The notes beneath the pieces are model-generated. The model saw nothing but the letters and a program-made list of their open reading frames with translations, ran no database searches and was not told where the DNA came from. A stretch of DNA of 64,000 bases, taken from assembly GCF_004137245.1 (NCBI RefSeq), contig NZ_SDWS01000006.1, positions 62,001 through 126,000 on the forward strand. The letters are read 5' to 3'. The position numbers were made by a program, and so were the translations under genes. The stretch's first letter is position 1, and every line of letters begins with the position of its first letter. The DNA comes from Nocardioides glacieisoli. Lineage in GTDB: Bacteria > Actinomycetota > Actinomycetes > Propionibacteriales > Nocardioidaceae. Below, in pieces: positions 16,910-25,902 of this stretch.

Positions 16910-17824
16910 GTGGCCCCTCGGACCGGAATGACCCTTCCCCTGGTCCCCGCAGCGGCCTTCGTGCTCGTCTGGTCCTCGGGCTACATCTCCGGCCCGGCGG
17001 CCGTGCACGCCGCGGCCCCCTTCTCCGTGCTGGGCTGGCGCTTCACGATCGCGGCGGTGCTCGCGGCCGGACTGGCGATCGCGCTGCGCCGGCCGTCCCG
17101 GATGGACCGCGCCACGCTGGTCCGCGTCGCCGCGGTGGGGCTGGTGATGAACGCGCTGATGTTCGGGATGATGTACGTCGCCTTCGACCTCGGCCTCGGC
17201 GCCACCCTCGCCTCGCTCTTCCACGCCCTCAGCCCGGTGCTGACCGCGCTCTTCGCCGCGGTCCTGCTCGGCGAGCGCATCTCGCCGCTGCAGGTCGGCG
17301 GCTTCGTCCTCGGCGTCGTCGGCGTGCTGATCGTCCTCGGCTCCGACCTCGGCCACGCCGGCGGCCCGTGGGCGGTCCTCATCGGCGTGCTCAGCATGCT
17401 CACGCTGAGCCTCGGCACGCTCGGCCAGCGGTGGATCGGTGCGCAGCCCGACCTGCTGTGGTCGGCGGCCGTGCAGTTCGCGGTGTCCGCCCCTCCCCTG
17501 CTCGTCCTCGGCTGGACGACGGAGGGCGCGTGGCCGGTCACCGACACCCGCCAGGCGGTCGTGTCGGTGCTCTTCCTGGCGATCGTCAACTCGATCGTCG
17601 GCCTCGTGCTGCTCGCCCTGCTGGTCCTGCGCGGCGGCTCGGGCGCCGCGGCGAGCCTGTTCTTCCTGAGCCCGCCAGTGACGGCCGTGCTCGCGTGGGT
17701 GGTGCTCGACGAGACGCTGTCGATCACCCAGCTGGTCGGCCTGGTCGTGGCGGTGATCGGCGTGGGTGCCGCGACCCGGACCCGGCGTACGCCCGTCCCT
17801 CAGGAGCCGGTCGGCACCCAGTAG
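16910..17824 (+). CDS. EamA/DMT-family transporter
   Basis: The 304 residues are almost wholly hydrophobic with about ten membrane helices in two five-helix repeats, the EamA (drug/metabolite transporter) pattern. Family hallmarks are LVWSSGYISGP at the N-terminus, LFHALSPVLTALFAAVLLGERI in repeat one and SPPVTAVLAWVVLDETL in repeat two. Such carriers export amino acids, nucleosides or other metabolites; the cargo is unknown. The start is GTG 16910, 6 nt after TAGCGT (16898-16903), a leaderless start. The 3' end overlaps the convergent GNAT gene by 25 nt. Confidence 0.88.
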   Translation: MAPRTGMTLPLVPAAAFVLVWSSGYISGPAAVHAAAPFSVLGWRFTIAAVLAAGLAIALRRPSRMDRATLVRVAAVGLVMNALMFGMMYVAFDLGLGATLASLFHALSPVLTALFAAVLLGERISPLQVGGFVLGVVGVLIVLGSDLGHAGGPWAVLIGVLSMLTLSLGTLGQRWIGAQPDLLWSAAVQFAVSAPPLLVLGWTTEGAWPVTDTRQAVVSVLFLAIVNSIVGLVLLALLVLRGGSGAAASLFFLSPPVTAVLAWVVLDETLSITQLVGLVVAVIGVGAATRTRRTPVPQEPVGTQ

Positions 17825-18330
17825 CGCCGCTTGGTGCCGCGGACGTCCTCCATCACGCCGCTGGCGGCCTCGATCACCAGGATCGAGCCCACGTTGTCGT
17901 CGTCGCACGTCACCAGGGCGGGGTCGATGCCGAGGTCACGCGCCCACGGCAACGCTCCCCGCAGCATCGCGGTCGCGTGGCCCTCGCGGCGCCGCGTGGG
18001 GCGGACGTCGTACCCGATGTGCCCGCCGACGTCGAGGAGGAAGTCGTTGAGGGTGTGGCGGATCGCGATGCGGCCGAGGTAGTCCTCCCCGTCGACCCAC
18101 CAGAGCGTCGTGCACGGCACGTGCCAGTCCGGTCGCGGGTTGTCCAGCAGCGCGTCGGCCTTCACGGCCTCGACGAAGGTCTCGAACGCGGCCGGGTCCT
18201 GCCACCCGGGCGCGTTGTGCTCGATCCACGCGGCGGTCTGGCTGTTCTCCGCACCCTCGGCGACGAACTCGTCCATCGCCCCCAGGAAGGACTCGTGGAC
18301 GGACGTGGTCGGCAGGACGAGCTCGGGCAT
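17800..18330 (-). CDS. GNAT-type N-acetyltransferase
   Basis: The 176 residues resemble GNAT acetyltransferases of the COG3981 type: LWWVDGEDYLGRIAIRH for central strands, then GHIGYDVRPTRRREGHATAMLRGAL holding the acetyl-CoA pyrophosphate loop (R/Q-x-x-G-x-A-like RRREGHA), and VTCDDDNVGSILVIEAAGG-like C-terminal strands. Acceptor unknown. ATG 18330 is preferred to the upstream ATG at 18387, because the longer version would translate through one arm of an inverted repeat. Confidence 0.8.
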   Translation of the reverse strand: MPELVLPTTSVHESFLGAMDEFVAEGAENSQTAAWIEHNAPGWQDPAAFETFVEAVKADALLDNPRPDWHVPCTTLWWVDGEDYLGRIAIRHTLNDFLLDVGGHIGYDVRPTRRREGHATAMLRGALPWARDLGIDPALVTCDDDNVGSILVIEAASGVMEDVRGTKRRYWVPTGS

Positions 18331-18368
18331 GGCGCCATCCTGCACGGTCGCTCCGGTCGGCTTCCACG

Positions 18369-18432
18369 CGATATCTGAGGACGGCATGAACGGGATCGGG
18401 GTGAAGTCCGACCACGGCGTCCTCAGATATCG
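18369..18432. repeat. 15-bp perfect inverted repeat spaced by 34 nt in a divergent promoter region
   Basis: CGATATCTGAGGACG at 18369-18383 is the exact reverse complement of 18418-18432. The 34-nt interior has no obvious symmetry. It lies between the GNAT gene and the divergent kinase gene, so it may be a paired operator or a small mobile palindrome. The arms are unusually AT-rich for this region. Confidence 0.75.
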
Positions 18433-18470
18433 GGTCGTTGTCGTCGTGGCGCGTGGGGAAGGATGCCGCC

Positions 18471-19433
18471 ATGTCCACGACCCCGCGCGTCGCGCCGTAC
18501 CCGCCTCCCCACGGGAAGACCGCGCGACGGCTGGAGTGGCCGTTCCTCCCGCCGCACCTGCGGGCGTGGATCGAGCGCCGGTGCGGTTCCCCGGTGGTGT
18601 CAGCGCTCACGCAGAACAGCGGCTTCACGCCCGGCTTCGCGTCGGTGCTGGTGTGCGAGGACGGCTCGCGCCACTTCGTGAAGGCCGCATCGGTCAAGGC
18701 CCAGCGGGTGTTCGCCGACTCCTACCGCGAGGAGGCCCGGAAGCTCGCCGCCCTCCCGCCGGAGGTCCCCGCCCCCCGCCTGAAGTGGCACCTCGACGAC
18801 GACTGGGTGGTCCTCGGCATCGAGTACGTCGCCGCCCGCACGCCGCAGCGACCCTGGGTGCTCGAGGAGCTCGACGCCCTCCTCGACTCGCTCGAGGAGG
18901 TCGCCGACGCGGTCACTCCTCCGCCGGACGGGCTCGCGCTCGAGACCGCGGAGTCGGAGTTCGCGCCGCTCGTCGAGGGGTGGCCCGCGATCCGGTCCGC
19001 CCGCACCGACCTCGACGCCGCCCACCTGGCCGAGGCCGAGGCGCTCGCGCGCCGCTACGCCGAGGTGGTCGGCGGCGACACGCTCGTCCACACCGACATC
19101 CGCTCCGACAACGTGCTCATCGACCCCGAGGGCCGCGCCCTCGTCTGCGACTGGAACTGGCCGGTGCGGGGGGCGGCGTGGTTCGACTCCCTCGCAGCCC
19201 TGATCGCACCGCGCGGCGAGGGCATCGACGTCGATGCGGTCATCGCGTCGCGCCGACTGCTCCGCGACGTCGCGCCGGAGACCTTCGACATCAACCTCGC
19301 GCTCTACGTCGGCTACTTCTTCGCCCAGGGCGAGCTGCCCTCGCCACCCACCTCGCCGCACCTGCGCGACCACCAGCGCTGGCAGGGCGAGGTGTGCTGG
19401 GCCTGGCTGGCGGAGCGCCGGGGCTGGTCGTGA
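18471..19433 (+). CDS. APH-fold phosphotransferase (kinase-like), first of tandem pair
   Basis: The 320 residues belong to the aminoglycoside-phosphotransferase/choline-kinase fold. The catalytic loop reads HTDIRSDNVL and the metal-binding CDWNWP follows. SALTQNSGFTPGFASVLVC near residue 50 is the glycine-rich ATP loop, with the lysine in RHFVKAAS. Such proteins phosphorylate small molecules; the substrate cannot be told. ATG 18471 is preferred over the ATG at 18438 by family length. Its stop overlaps the start of a second, related kinase. Confidence 0.8.
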   Translation: MSTTPRVAPYPPPHGKTARRLEWPFLPPHLRAWIERRCGSPVVSALTQNSGFTPGFASVLVCEDGSRHFVKAASVKAQRVFADSYREEARKLAALPPEVPAPRLKWHLDDDWVVLGIEYVAARTPQRPWVLEELDALLDSLEEVADAVTPPPDGLALETAESEFAPLVEGWPAIRSARTDLDAAHLAEAEALARRYAEVVGGDTLVHTDIRSDNVLIDPEGRALVCDWNWPVRGAAWFDSLAALIAPRGEGIDVDAVIASRRLLRDVAPETFDINLALYVGYFFAQGELPSPPTSPHLRDHQRWQGEVCWAWLAERRGWS

Positions 19434-20374
19434 CCGCTCCGCGCGCCGTCGGCGTGCGGATCGGGTACGCCGCCGTGCCGGCCGCCGTGCGCGCCTGGGT
19501 CGACGAGACCCTCGGGTCCCCCGTCGTCGCGACCGCCGAGCAGGTGGGCGGCATGTCGCCGGGCTGCGCGACGCGGGTGACCTGCGCCGACGGCACCCGC
19601 GCCTTCGTCAAGGCGGTCGGCGCCGAGCTCAACGCGGAGAGCCTGCGCCTCTTCCGGCGAGAGGTGGCCGTCCTCGGCCACCTCGGCGAGCACGACCTGT
19701 GGGCCCGCCTGCTGGCGTCGTACGACGACGGCGCGTGGGTCGCGCTGCTGATCGAGGACGTGGAGGGCCGGCACCCCGACTTCGCCGACGACGCCGAGCT
19801 GGAGGCCGTGCTCACCGGGGTCGACCTCCTATCGGGAGTGCTGCGCGAGCGCGGCGTTCCGGCCGCAGTCGACCTCATCGGGGTGTCCGACGTCTTCCGC
19901 AAGTGGGCGGCGTCCCTCGAGGCGCTGGCCGACGCCCCGCCCGGGACGCCCGTGCCCGGCTGGCTGCGGACCGACCCCCACGACTGGGCAGGCGTGCTGC
20001 GCGAGCACGCCGAGCGGCCGATGCCGGACCCCGTGCACTGGGACATCCGCGTCGACAACCTGCTGCGGCGTCCGGGCGGCGAGATCGTCTTCCTCGACTG
20101 GGGCACCACGGCCCGGGGTCCCGCCTGGGTCGATGCGCTGCTGGCACGGCTCGAGCGGGTCGACGAGCCGTGGTTCGACGTCGCCACGAGCTCGTGCCCC
20201 GCGCTCGCGGAGGCGGGCGACGACGCGGTCACCGCCTTCCTCGCCGGCTTCGGCGCACACATGGCGGTGCGGACGGTGATCGCCGTCGACGTCAACCTGC
20301 CCACCCTCAACGATTTCCGGATCACGGAGTCGCGGCGCATGCTGGCCGCAGTCACCCGTCGCACCGGTCGATGA
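19430..20374 (+). CDS. APH-fold phosphotransferase (kinase-like), second of tandem pair
   Basis: The 314 residues align by eye with the preceding protein: LRAWIERRCGSPVV there corresponds to VRAWVDETLGSPVV here. The ATP loop is QVGGMSPGCATRVTC, the lysine lies in RAFVKAVG, the catalytic loop is HWDIRVDNLL and the metal site FLDWGTT. The GTG start at 19430 overlaps the upstream stop (GTGA), so the two are translated together. Tandem duplication followed by divergence is the simplest origin. Substrate unknown. Confidence 0.82.
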   Translation: MTAPRAVGVRIGYAAVPAAVRAWVDETLGSPVVATAEQVGGMSPGCATRVTCADGTRAFVKAVGAELNAESLRLFRREVAVLGHLGEHDLWARLLASYDDGAWVALLIEDVEGRHPDFADDAELEAVLTGVDLLSGVLRERGVPAAVDLIGVSDVFRKWAASLEALADAPPGTPVPGWLRTDPHDWAGVLREHAERPMPDPVHWDIRVDNLLRRPGGEIVFLDWGTTARGPAWVDALLARLERVDEPWFDVATSSCPALAEAGDDAVTAFLAGFGAHMAVRTVIAVDVNLPTLNDFRITESRRMLAAVTRRTGR

Positions 20375-20400
20375 GGGCATCACCACGACCATCAGACGAT

Positions 20401-20430
20401 TTGGGCGCTCAGCGCGCCTGCCGGTAGTGT
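20401..20430 (+). promoter_or_regulatory. Candidate promoter of rpsT
   Basis: TTGGGC (20401-20406) and TAGTGT (20425-20430) are separated by 18 nt and lie about 112 bp upstream of the rpsT start, leaving a leader of roughly 105 nt. This is a sequence match only. Confidence 0.45.
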
Positions 20431-20541
20431 TTATCCCTGCGTGTCCGGCACCCGACCCTCTCTGCTCCGACTGAGGGGTTGCCAGGCAGCCGACAGCACC
20501 AGACTTCCATTCCAGACCAGTTCGAGCATCCGAGGATCAAC

Positions 20542-20802
20542 GTGGCGAACATCAAGTCCCAGATCAAGCGCAACAAGCAGAACGAGAAGGCGCGCCAGCG
20601 CAACGCGTCGGTCAAGTCGCGTCTCAAGACTGCCGTGCGCAAGTTCCGCGAGGCCGCTGAGGCCGGCGACAAGGACACCGCCGTGACCGCCGGTCGCGAC
20701 GCGATGAAGGCGCTCGACAAGGCCGCCTCGAAGGGCGTCATCCACGCCAACCAGGCTGCCAACCGCAAGTCGTCGATCGCCAAGAAGGCCGCGTCGCTCT
20801 GA
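20542..20802 (+). CDS. rpsT: 30S ribosomal protein S20
   Basis: S20 binds 16S rRNA early in small-subunit assembly. The 86 residues are Lys/Arg/Ala-rich helix: [20 protein letters not shown] at the start, then [20 protein letters not shown] at the end, the full family pattern. GTG 20542 is the true start; the open frame continues upstream to 20479 but lacks family similarity. GAGGA lies 8 nt before it. The leader of about 105 nt is unusually long for this region and could hold autoregulation, which S20 is known for in other bacteria. A terminator follows. Confidence 0.97.
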   Translation: MANIKSQIKRNKQNEKARQRNASVKSRLKTAVRKFREAAEAGDKDTAVTAGRDAMKALDKAASKGVIHANQAANRKSSIAKKAASL

Positions 20803-20832
20803 CCCCGCCCTGATCAACGCTTCACCAGCAAG

Positions 20833-20863
20833 CACCCGCCCACGTGGCGGGTGTTTCGCATTT
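20833..20863 (+). terminator. Intrinsic terminator of rpsT
   Basis: CACCCGCC-CACGT-GGCGGGTG is an 8-bp stem with a 5-base loop, followed by TTTCGCATTT. It lies 30 bp after the rpsT stop and just before the convergent holA stop. Confidence 0.82.
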
Positions 20864-20871
20864 GAGGAGAG

Positions 20872-21858
20872 TCAGCGGCTGTCGCGCAACCCCGCCACGG
20901 TGAGCACCAGCCGCTCGAGCGTGTACGACGCGTCGTGGGCCTGGCCCTTGATGTCGGCGTCGGCGTTCGCGACCGCGCGGACGGCCGCGGCGATGCCGTC
21001 GGGGCTCCACGAGCGCGACTGGTCGCGGACGGTGCGCACCTTCCACGGCGGCACGCCGAGGTCGCGGGCGAGGTCGGCCTCTCGTGCCCCCCGGGGCGAG
21101 CCGAGGTAGCGCGCCAGGCTGCGCGCGGAGGCCGCCATCGCCGAGGTCACCAGCACCGGCGACGTACCGGCGTCGAGGGCCCAGCGGAGCTCCTCCAGCG
21201 CCACGGCCCGCTTGCCGGCAAAGGCCGCGTCGGCGACCGTGAACGACTTCGCCTCGGCGCGGCCGCCGAAGTACCGCTGGACCTTCTCGACGGTGAGCTG
21301 CTCGCCGTGGAAGTCGTTGGTGAGCTGGTCGGCCGCCGCGGCGAGCGACCGCAGGTCGTTGCCCACCGCCTGCACGAGGAAGGCCGCGGCGTCGGCGTCG
21401 ATACGCGCGCCGTGGGAGGCGACCTCGGAGCTGACGAAGCCCGGCAGCTCGCTGGCCCGGACCTCCTCGGACTTCACCTCGGTGACGGCGGCGAGCTTGC
21501 GGAGCTTGGTGAGCACACCGCTCCCCTTGGCGCCGCCCGAGTGCACCAGCACGAGCGCGACGTCGTCGGCCGGAGCGCCGCAGTAGGCCAGCAGGCCGTC
21601 GACGGACTCGTCGGGGAGGTCCTCGAGACCGCGCACGACGACGCAGCGGATCGAGGAGAACAGCGAGGGTGCGGACATCTCCCCCAGCGAGGCGAGGGTG
21701 AGGTCACCGCCGGCCGACTCGGCGATCTCCGCCTCCGCGTCGTGGGCGCGCACGGCGTCACGCACCGACGCGACGGTGCGCGCGGAGACGAACTCCTCCT
21801 TGCCCGTCACGAGGACGACGTGGCCGAGGACCTGAGCGGCGGAGGGGGTGCGTGCCAT
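20872..21858 (-). CDS. holA: DNA polymerase III subunit delta
   Basis: The 328 residues are the delta subunit of the clamp loader, which opens the sliding clamp. The N-terminal AAA-like part has VLVTGKEEFVSARTVASV and the LFSSIRCVVVRGLEDLPDE stretch. The C-terminal helical collar has DLRSLAAAADQL, KVQRYFGGRAEAKSFTVADAAF and the family ending. Location between rpsT and comEC is the standard actinobacterial order. It follows comEC by 12 nt and is probably transcribed with it. Confidence 0.93.
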   Translation of the reverse strand: MARTPSAAQVLGHVVLVTGKEEFVSARTVASVRDAVRAHDAEAEIAESAGGDLTLASLGEMSAPSLFSSIRCVVVRGLEDLPDESVDGLLAYCGAPADDVALVLVHSGGAKGSGVLTKLRKLAAVTEVKSEEVRASELPGFVSSEVASHGARIDADAAAFLVQAVGNDLRSLAAAADQLTNDFHGEQLTVEKVQRYFGGRAEAKSFTVADAAFAGKRAVALEELRWALDAGTSPVLVTSAMAASARSLARYLGSPRGAREADLARDLGVPPWKVRTVRDQSRSWSPDGIAAAVRAVANADADIKGQAHDASYTLERLVLTVAGLRDSR

Positions 21859-21870
21859 GGTGCGGCAACC

Positions 21871-24135
21871 CTAGTCGCGTGCGACGACACCGACCTCTCC
21901 CTCCCGCACCACCACCACGACGTCGCCGGACGTGTCGGTGCGCCACGTGCGGACCCCCGCGGCGTCGAGGGCGGCGAGCAGGTCGGGAGCGGGGTGGCCG
22001 TAGTCGTTCTCCGCGCCCACCGACACCACGGCCACCCTGGCGCCGAGCGAGGTCAGCCAGTCGAGGTCCTGGTGGCGGCTGCCGTGGTGGGGCACCTTCA
22101 GCACGTCGACCCTCAAGCCCGCGAGGTCACGCGCGAGCGCTGCCTGCGCTGACGGCTCGACGTCGCCGGTCAGCAGGATCCGTACGCCGCCCACCTCGGC
22201 GAGCAGGACGACGCTGGCGTCGTTGGGCGCGCTCTCGTCAGGATCGATGCGCATGCCGGGTCGCGGCCACACGACCTGGAGCGTGACCTCGCCCACCGTC
22301 CGCGTGCTGCCGTACGCCGCCAGCCCTGGGTCGCGACCGAGCGCGTCCCCGACGTCCCGCACCCCGTCGACCGGCTCCAGCAGTCCGGTGCCCTCGACCG
22401 CGCCGACCTCCCGGCCCTCGAGCACGCCGGCGACCCCGTCGACGTGGTCGGCGTGGAAGTGGGTCAGCACCAGCAGCGGCACCTCAGCGATCTCGAGGCG
22501 GTCGAGGCAGGCGTCCATCGCGGCAGGGTCGGGCCCGGCGTCGACCACCACGCCGGCGTGCAACCCGGCACGCAGCACCAGTCCGTCACCCTGCCCGACG
22601 TCGCACGCCACCAGCACCCATCCCGCCGGCGGCCAGCCGGGCGACGGCGGTCGGACGAGCATCACCACGACCAGCAGGCCGGTGCAGGCGAGCGCCGAGC
22701 CGGGCCGGCGCAGCACCCGCGGTGCCAGCGGGACGGACGCCACGCAGGCGAGGGTCAGCAGGATGAGCGGGACCGGCCCGGTCCCCCAGTCCACGGCAGC
22801 GCCCGGCACGTCGGCGCCCCACCGGGCGACAGCGATGATCCACTGCGCCGACCACGCCGCCGGTGCCGCGACCGCCACTCCCGCCGGCGACCAGACGAGC
22901 CCGGCCAGCCCGCCGCCGAGGCCCAGCACGGTGGCGGGCGCAACGGCAGGCGCGGCCAGCAGGTTGGCGGCGACGGCGACCAGGCTGACCTGGCCGGAGA
23001 GGGCGGCGACGACCGGCGTGCAGGCGACCTGCGCCGCCAGCGGGATCGAGACCGCCTCCGCCACCCACCGCGGCATCCAGTGCAGCATCGCGTCGCGCCA
23101 GACGGGCGCGAGGAGCAGGATCCCGGCCGTCGCAAGGACCGACAGGGCGAAGCCCGCCGTGGTCGCGAGCCGCGGCCACAGCAGCAGGAGGCCGAGCACC
23201 GCGACGCCGAGACCACGGGTGCCGCGCGAGCGACCGTTGCTGCCCATCCCGACCAGCGCGACGGTGCCCATCGCTGCCGCGCGTACGACGCTGGGCTCGG
23301 CGCGGGCGGTGACGACGAACCCGACGATCCCGGCCGCCGCCAGCAGGCGGAGCCAGCGACCGCGCACGCCGCACCAGCGGCCGAGGACCAGCAGGAAGCC
23401 GACGACGAGCGTCAGGTTCGTGCCGCTCACGGCGAGGAGGTGGGTGAGCCCGGTCGTCCGGAAGTCGTCGGCGAGTGCGGGGTCCAGCCCGCCGTCGTCG
23501 CCCACCACGAGCGCCGGCACCAGCTCGCGCGCATCCGCGTCCCGGCCGGCGACCGCGGCGCGCACCGAACGGCGTACGGCAGCAGCGGCGTCCCACCACA
23601 CGTCCGGCTCCGCGACGACACGGGGCTCGCCGGTCGGCCGGACGAGCGCGGCGACCTCGTCGTCGCCCGGCACCAGCCGGGCGGTGGTCTCGATCGTCGT
23701 GCCGAGCGGCACCCGCGGCCAGTCGGCGTCCGCCATCAGCACGACCGGCGCGTCGAGCGACCACGCACTCCCCCGGCCCTCGACCCGCGACACGTCGGCC
23801 TCCGCCACCTGGAGGTCGCCGTACTGTCCGGCCACGGTGCGTACGTCGCTGGTGATCTCGAGCCGGAGATCGACGACCGCGCCGTCCCCGGCGAGCGCGG
23901 CGAGCGGCGAGGTCGCGACAAGGGTCTGCTGGAGCGCGGCCACGCCCGCAACGGCCACGAGGGCGGCAAGCGGGCCCAGCCAGCCGGGCGCGACGATCCC
24001 TCGCGCGACCAGGCCGGCGCCGACGACGGCCCCGAGCAGGACGAGTGCCAGCGCAGGGCGACCCGGCAGCACGAGCACCAGCAGCGCGCCCACCCACGCA
24101 CCGGCACCCAGGGCGAGTGCACGCAGGTCCGGCAC
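21871..24135 (-). CDS. comEC: ComEC/Rec2 DNA-uptake channel protein
   Basis: The 754 residues have the full ComEC plan: N-terminal helices and an OB-like DUF4131 segment (about 1-190), the multi-helix Competence domain (about 200-490, with FRTTGLTHLLAVSGTNLTLV), and a C-terminal metallo-beta-lactamase domain with the metal motif THFHADHVDGV and later VPHHGSRHQD. ComEC forms the inner-membrane channel for single-stranded DNA. Start is GTG 24135, 3 nt after comEA. Natural competence has seldom been shown in such actinobacteria; the protein looks intact. Confidence 0.93.
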   Translation of the reverse strand: MPDLRALALGAGAWVGALLVLVLPGRPALALVLLGAVVGAGLVARGIVAPGWLGPLAALVAVAGVAALQQTLVATSPLAALAGDGAVVDLRLEITSDVRTVAGQYGDLQVAEADVSRVEGRGSAWSLDAPVVLMADADWPRVPLGTTIETTARLVPGDDEVAALVRPTGEPRVVAEPDVWWDAAAAVRRSVRAAVAGRDADARELVPALVVGDDGGLDPALADDFRTTGLTHLLAVSGTNLTLVVGFLLVLGRWCGVRGRWLRLLAAAGIVGFVVTARAEPSVVRAAAMGTVALVGMGSNGRSRGTRGLGVAVLGLLLLWPRLATTAGFALSVLATAGILLLAPVWRDAMLHWMPRWVAEAVSIPLAAQVACTPVVAALSGQVSLVAVAANLLAAPAVAPATVLGLGGGLAGLVWSPAGVAVAAPAAWSAQWIIAVARWGADVPGAAVDWGTGPVPLILLTLACVASVPLAPRVLRRPGSALACTGLLVVVMLVRPPSPGWPPAGWVLVACDVGQGDGLVLRAGLHAGVVVDAGPDPAAMDACLDRLEIAEVPLLVLTHFHADHVDGVAGVLEGREVGAVEGTGLLEPVDGVRDVGDALGRDPGLAAYGSTRTVGEVTLQVVWPRPGMRIDPDESAPNDASVVLLAEVGGVRILLTGDVEPSAQAALARDLAGLRVDVLKVPHHGSRHQDLDWLTSLGARVAVVSVGAENDYGHPAPDLLAALDAAGVRTWRTDTSGDVVVVVREGEVGVVARD

Positions 24136-24138
24136 GGG

Positions 24139-24963
24139 TCAGAGCGTCACGAGCGGCGCGAGGTCGTCGAGGGTGGCCTCGCCGATGCCGTCCACCTCCA
24201 GCAGCTCGTCGACGGAGGTGAAGCCGCCGTTGTCGGTGCGCCACGCGAGGATCGCCTCGGCGGTCACCGGCCCGACGCCCGGGAGGGTCTCGAGCACCGT
24301 CTGGTCGGCGGTGTTGAGGTTCACCAGAGACGCACCCTGCGGCGGCGCGGTCCCGAGGTCGCCCGCGACGCCCGGTGCCGGCGCGACCCCGACGAGGATC
24401 TGCTCACCGTCGACCACGAGCCGGGCGAGGTTGAGCGCGGTGAGGTCGACGCCGCGCCGCGGTCCCCCGGCCGCGTCCAGCGCGTCGACCACCCGCGAGC
24501 CCGCGGGGAGCACCGCGATGCCCGGACGGCGCACCTTGCCGGCCACGTCGACGACCAGGTCGGCGCCGTCGTCGGCGGCCGGGGACGACGACGGCAAGGG
24601 TGCCAGCGGTGCGGCTCGTTCAGAGGTGACCGGCGTGGCCGGCACGATCTCGGCCTGGTCGCGGACCGCCCACCACGCCGCGAGCCCGACCGCGGTCGCG
24701 GCCACCACCGCAACGACGGCGAGGTGCACCGGCCCGAGGTGCAGCCCGCCGATCCGCATCCGCCGTGATGCATGGCGGCCCGGCACCGGCAGCACCACCG
24801 GCACCGGTACGTCGTCGGGGCGGGCGCGGACCCGGGTGTGGGCCGAGTCGTCCCAGCCGTCGCCCGACGGCTCGCCGCGGACCGCCGCCAGCTCGGCGCT
24901 CAGCGTCGCCAGCCGCCGCGACACCGCCTCGGCGTGCTCGGACGAGGACTGGGATCGGCGCAT
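24139..24963 (-). CDS. comEA: ComEA helix-hairpin-helix DNA-binding protein
   Basis: The 274 residues have a basic cytoplasmic N-terminus (about 90 residues), one membrane helix (LAVVAVVAATAVGLAAWWAV), an SLBB-like beta domain (DLVVDVAGKVRRPGIAVLP with ALDAAGGP) and a C-terminal helix-hairpin-helix pair (VNLNTADQTVLETLPGVGP and ELLEVDGIGEATLDDLAP). ComEA binds incoming double-stranded DNA outside the membrane and passes it to ComEC. It is the first gene of comEA-comEC, followed by holA. Confidence 0.92.
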   Translation of the reverse strand: MRRSQSSSEHAEAVSRRLATLSAELAAVRGEPSGDGWDDSAHTRVRARPDDVPVPVVLPVPGRHASRRMRIGGLHLGPVHLAVVAVVAATAVGLAAWWAVRDQAEIVPATPVTSERAAPLAPLPSSSPAADDGADLVVDVAGKVRRPGIAVLPAGSRVVDALDAAGGPRRGVDLTALNLARLVVDGEQILVGVAPAPGVAGDLGTAPPQGASLVNLNTADQTVLETLPGVGPVTAEAILAWRTDNGGFTSVDELLEVDGIGEATLDDLAPLVTL

Positions 24964-25003
24964 CCCTCCACGCTAGGAACGCGCGACACCCTCCCGACAG
25001 GGG

Positions 25004-25876
25004 TCAGGAGCGATCTGTGGACAGCCGGGGCGAGACGCAGACCGCCACCATCCCCGGGCCCACGTGCGCGCCCAGCACCGCACCGAGCTCGCCGCACATC
25101 ACGTCGCGGCCCTCCAGCCCAGCGGCCAGCCGCTCGGTCAGCGCGGCAGCGAGCTCCTCGGCGCGGGCGGAGTTGGCCAGGTGGGAGACGCAGACGTCGA
25201 CCGGCTGGTCGCCGGCGGCCTCGACCGCGAGGTCAGCGAGCCGGGCGAGGGCACGCGAGGCCGTACGCACCCGGTCCCGCGGCTGGACGCGGCCGTCGAC
25301 GATCTCGAGCAGCGGCTTCACCGACAGGGCACTGCCGAAGATCTTGGCGGCGGCGCCGATCCGGCCGCCGCGGCGGAGGTACTCGAGGGTGTCGACGTAG
25401 AAGAGCGAGGTCGCGGCCTCGCCCCGCGCGAGCGCGGCCTCGGCGGCCTCCTCGGCCGTGCCGCCCGCGTCGAGCACGTCGCAGGCGGTCAGCGCCGCGT
25501 AGCCCGTGGCGATCCCGACCTGGCCGGAGTCGACGACGTGCACCGGCATCTCGAGCTCGAGCGCGGCGAGCTGGGCGGACTCGAAGGTGCCGCTCATCTC
25601 GCCCGACAGGTGCACCGAGACGATCTCCTCGACGCCCTCCGCCTCGAGGGAGCGGTAGAGCTCGGCGAAGAGCGCGGGCGCCGGCCGGGACGTGCTGACG
25701 GGCACGAAGTCGCGCAGCGCCTCGGCGACCACCTCCGGCGTCGCACCGTCGGGCCCCTCGTCCAGGACGCGGGCGCCGATCACGACCTGCAGCGCCACGA
25801 CCCGGATGCCGCGAGCCTGCGCCACCTCGGTGGGCAGGCTCGCGGTCGAGTCGGTGACGACGACCACGCGAGGCAT
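25004..25876 (-). CDS. DegV family fatty-acid-binding protein
   Basis: The 290 residues begin with the DegV signature VVVVTDSTASLP and contain VSTSRPAPALFAELY, SVHLSGEMSGTFESAQLAA and the later VDTLEYLRRGGRIGAAAKI. DegV proteins bind a single fatty acid; some (FakB) present it to the fatty-acid kinase FakA. No fakA is in the window. The start ATG 25876 is 7 nt after TAGGGT (25889-25884), a leaderless start; the open frame continues upstream only as a shadow of leuS. It lies 26 nt downstream of leuS. Confidence 0.9.
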   Translation of the reverse strand: MPRVVVVTDSTASLPTEVAQARGIRVVALQVVIGARVLDEGPDGATPEVVAEALRDFVPVSTSRPAPALFAELYRSLEAEGVEEIVSVHLSGEMSGTFESAQLAALELEMPVHVVDSGQVGIATGYAALTACDVLDAGGTAEEAAEAALARGEAATSLFYVDTLEYLRRGGRIGAAAKIFGSALSVKPLLEIVDGRVQPRDRVRTASRALARLADLAVEAAGDQPVDVCVSHLANSARAEELAAALTERLAAGLEGRDVMCGELGAVLGAHVGPGMVAVCVSPRLSTDRS

Positions 25877-25902
25877 GGAGCCGACCCTATAGAGACGAGC
25901 GA

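Noticed and set aside
18110..20374. A 754-codon open frame spanning the whole first kinase gene
   Set aside because: Only the part from 19430 matches a family; the upstream part is antisense or out-of-frame translation of GC-rich coding DNA.
21859..21873. Leaderless promoter for holA (TAGGGT at 21873-21868)
   Set aside because: Spacing is 9 nt and the box overlaps the comEC stop codon; not convincing enough to list.
21871..24135. Long plus-strand frames opposite comEC (up to 917 codons)
   Set aside because: They are Ser/Thr/Arg/Pro-rich antisense translations typical of high-GC genes and match no family.
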